From NCBI GenBank assembly GCA_020848855.1, contig JADLHH010000421.1, forward strand, positions 1 through 5,918: a DNA stretch of 5,918 nucleotides, read 5' to 3'. The DNA comes from Anaerolineae bacterium (GTDB lineage: Bacteria; Chloroflexota; Anaerolineae; Aggregatilineales; Phototrophicaceae). The notes under the pieces were generated by a model that did not search any database, was not told where the DNA came from, and saw nothing but the letters and a program-made list of their open reading frames with translations. Shown piece after piece: positions 5,717 through 5,918 of the stretch (the first letter of the stretch is position 1; every line of letters begins with the position of its first letter). A program made the translations under genes and the position numbers.

Positions 5717-5918
5717 TCAGCCTTCACCCGACCGCAGCCAGCCGACCCAGAAGCCGACGCCCCACGCCAGATGGATGGTCAGGAACACGACCGGGATGCG
5801 CAGCAGCGTGCCCGGCTCGCCGGGGGGCGCGGCGCGCAGCGAAAATACCGCGTTGACGACGCCGTACAGCGCGATGCCCGCCAGCCACAGCAGCGTGAAC
5901 ACCGGACTCAGCAGGCTG
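5717..5918 (-). CDS. C-terminal end of a probable ExoA-like family-2 glycosyltransferase (5' part outside window)
   Basis: Only the last 66 residues are visible; the frame is open to the window edge (upstream codons read SLLSP before GTG 5902), so that GTG is probably internal. Two membrane segments stand out: about residues 3-27 (PVFTLLWLAGIALYGVVNAV) and about 39-61 (LLRIPVVFLTIHLAWGVGFW), ending in VGWLRSGEG. The pattern of a hydrophobic helix, a basic turn (SLRAAPPG), then a PVVFLTIHLAWGVGFWVG helix is what I recall from the C-termini of succinoglycan ExoA-type GT2 enzymes (xHLxYGxGFxxG). This suggests a membrane glycosyltransferase adding sugars on the cytoplasmic face. It is the first visible gene of the minus-strand operon, 52 bases before the hydrolase. 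Without the catalytic GT-A domain the call is moderate; another polytopic membrane protein is possible. Confidence 0.6.
   Translation of the reverse strand, partial: SLLSPVFTLLWLAGIALYGVVNAVFSLRAAPPGEPGTLLRIPVVFLTIHLAWGVGFWVGWLRSGEG

Noticed and set aside
4576..5856. 426-residue open frame on the plus strand opposite the hydrolase
   Set aside because: It mirrors the hydrolase codons, has low-complexity Arg/Gly/Val composition, no domain and no ribosome-binding site; the opposite strand holds both catalytic motifs.

Overview
This is a chromosomal window of roughly 60% GC from a free-living bacterium. The most likely source is a member of the Chloroflexota (Anaerolineae-like). That placement rests on the type-2 (eukaryote-like) isoleucyl-tRNA synthetase C-terminus, a PucR-family regulator, the remembered style of the small basic protein, and the anchored glycosidase; no phylogenetic marker was tested, so treat it as an inference. 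There are no IS elements, CRISPR arrays, tRNAs or rRNAs in the window.

Plus strand, 1-1538: the 3' third of isoleucyl-tRNA synthetase (ileS), entered just upstream of its KMSKS loop and ended by a strong intrinsic terminator. The reading frame is broken once near base 798. Restoring one missing T between 798 and 799 regenerates the expected VRQPL motif and joins both halves into one protein. Plus strand, 1539-3364: a compact AT-richer regulatory region carrying a two-copy composite direct repeat, then a complete PucR/CdaR-type transcription factor. Plus strand, 3399-3732: a tidy single-gene unit consisting of an extended -10 promoter, a good Shine-Dalgarno, a 66-residue very basic protein of unknown function, and a perfect 10-bp intrinsic terminator.

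Minus strand, 5918 down to 3734: three genes in one direction that look like the end of an operon. In transcription order they are the C-terminal membrane end of what appears to be an ExoA-like family-2 glycosyltransferase, a membrane-anchored or secreted clan-A glycoside hydrolase with both catalytic glutamates, and a membrane-anchored family-3 solute-binding protein whose start overlaps the hydrolase gene by 25 bases. The order suggests a cell-surface or exported polysaccharide locus in which a glycan is made, trimmed outside the membrane and perhaps sensed, but no substrate can be read from the sequence. The minus operon and the small plus-strand gene converge at about 3733.

The most interesting items are the small basic orphan protein with its own strong expression unit, the glycosyltransferase-hydrolase-binding protein operon, the paired repeats in front of the regulator, and the single-base break in an essential gene.
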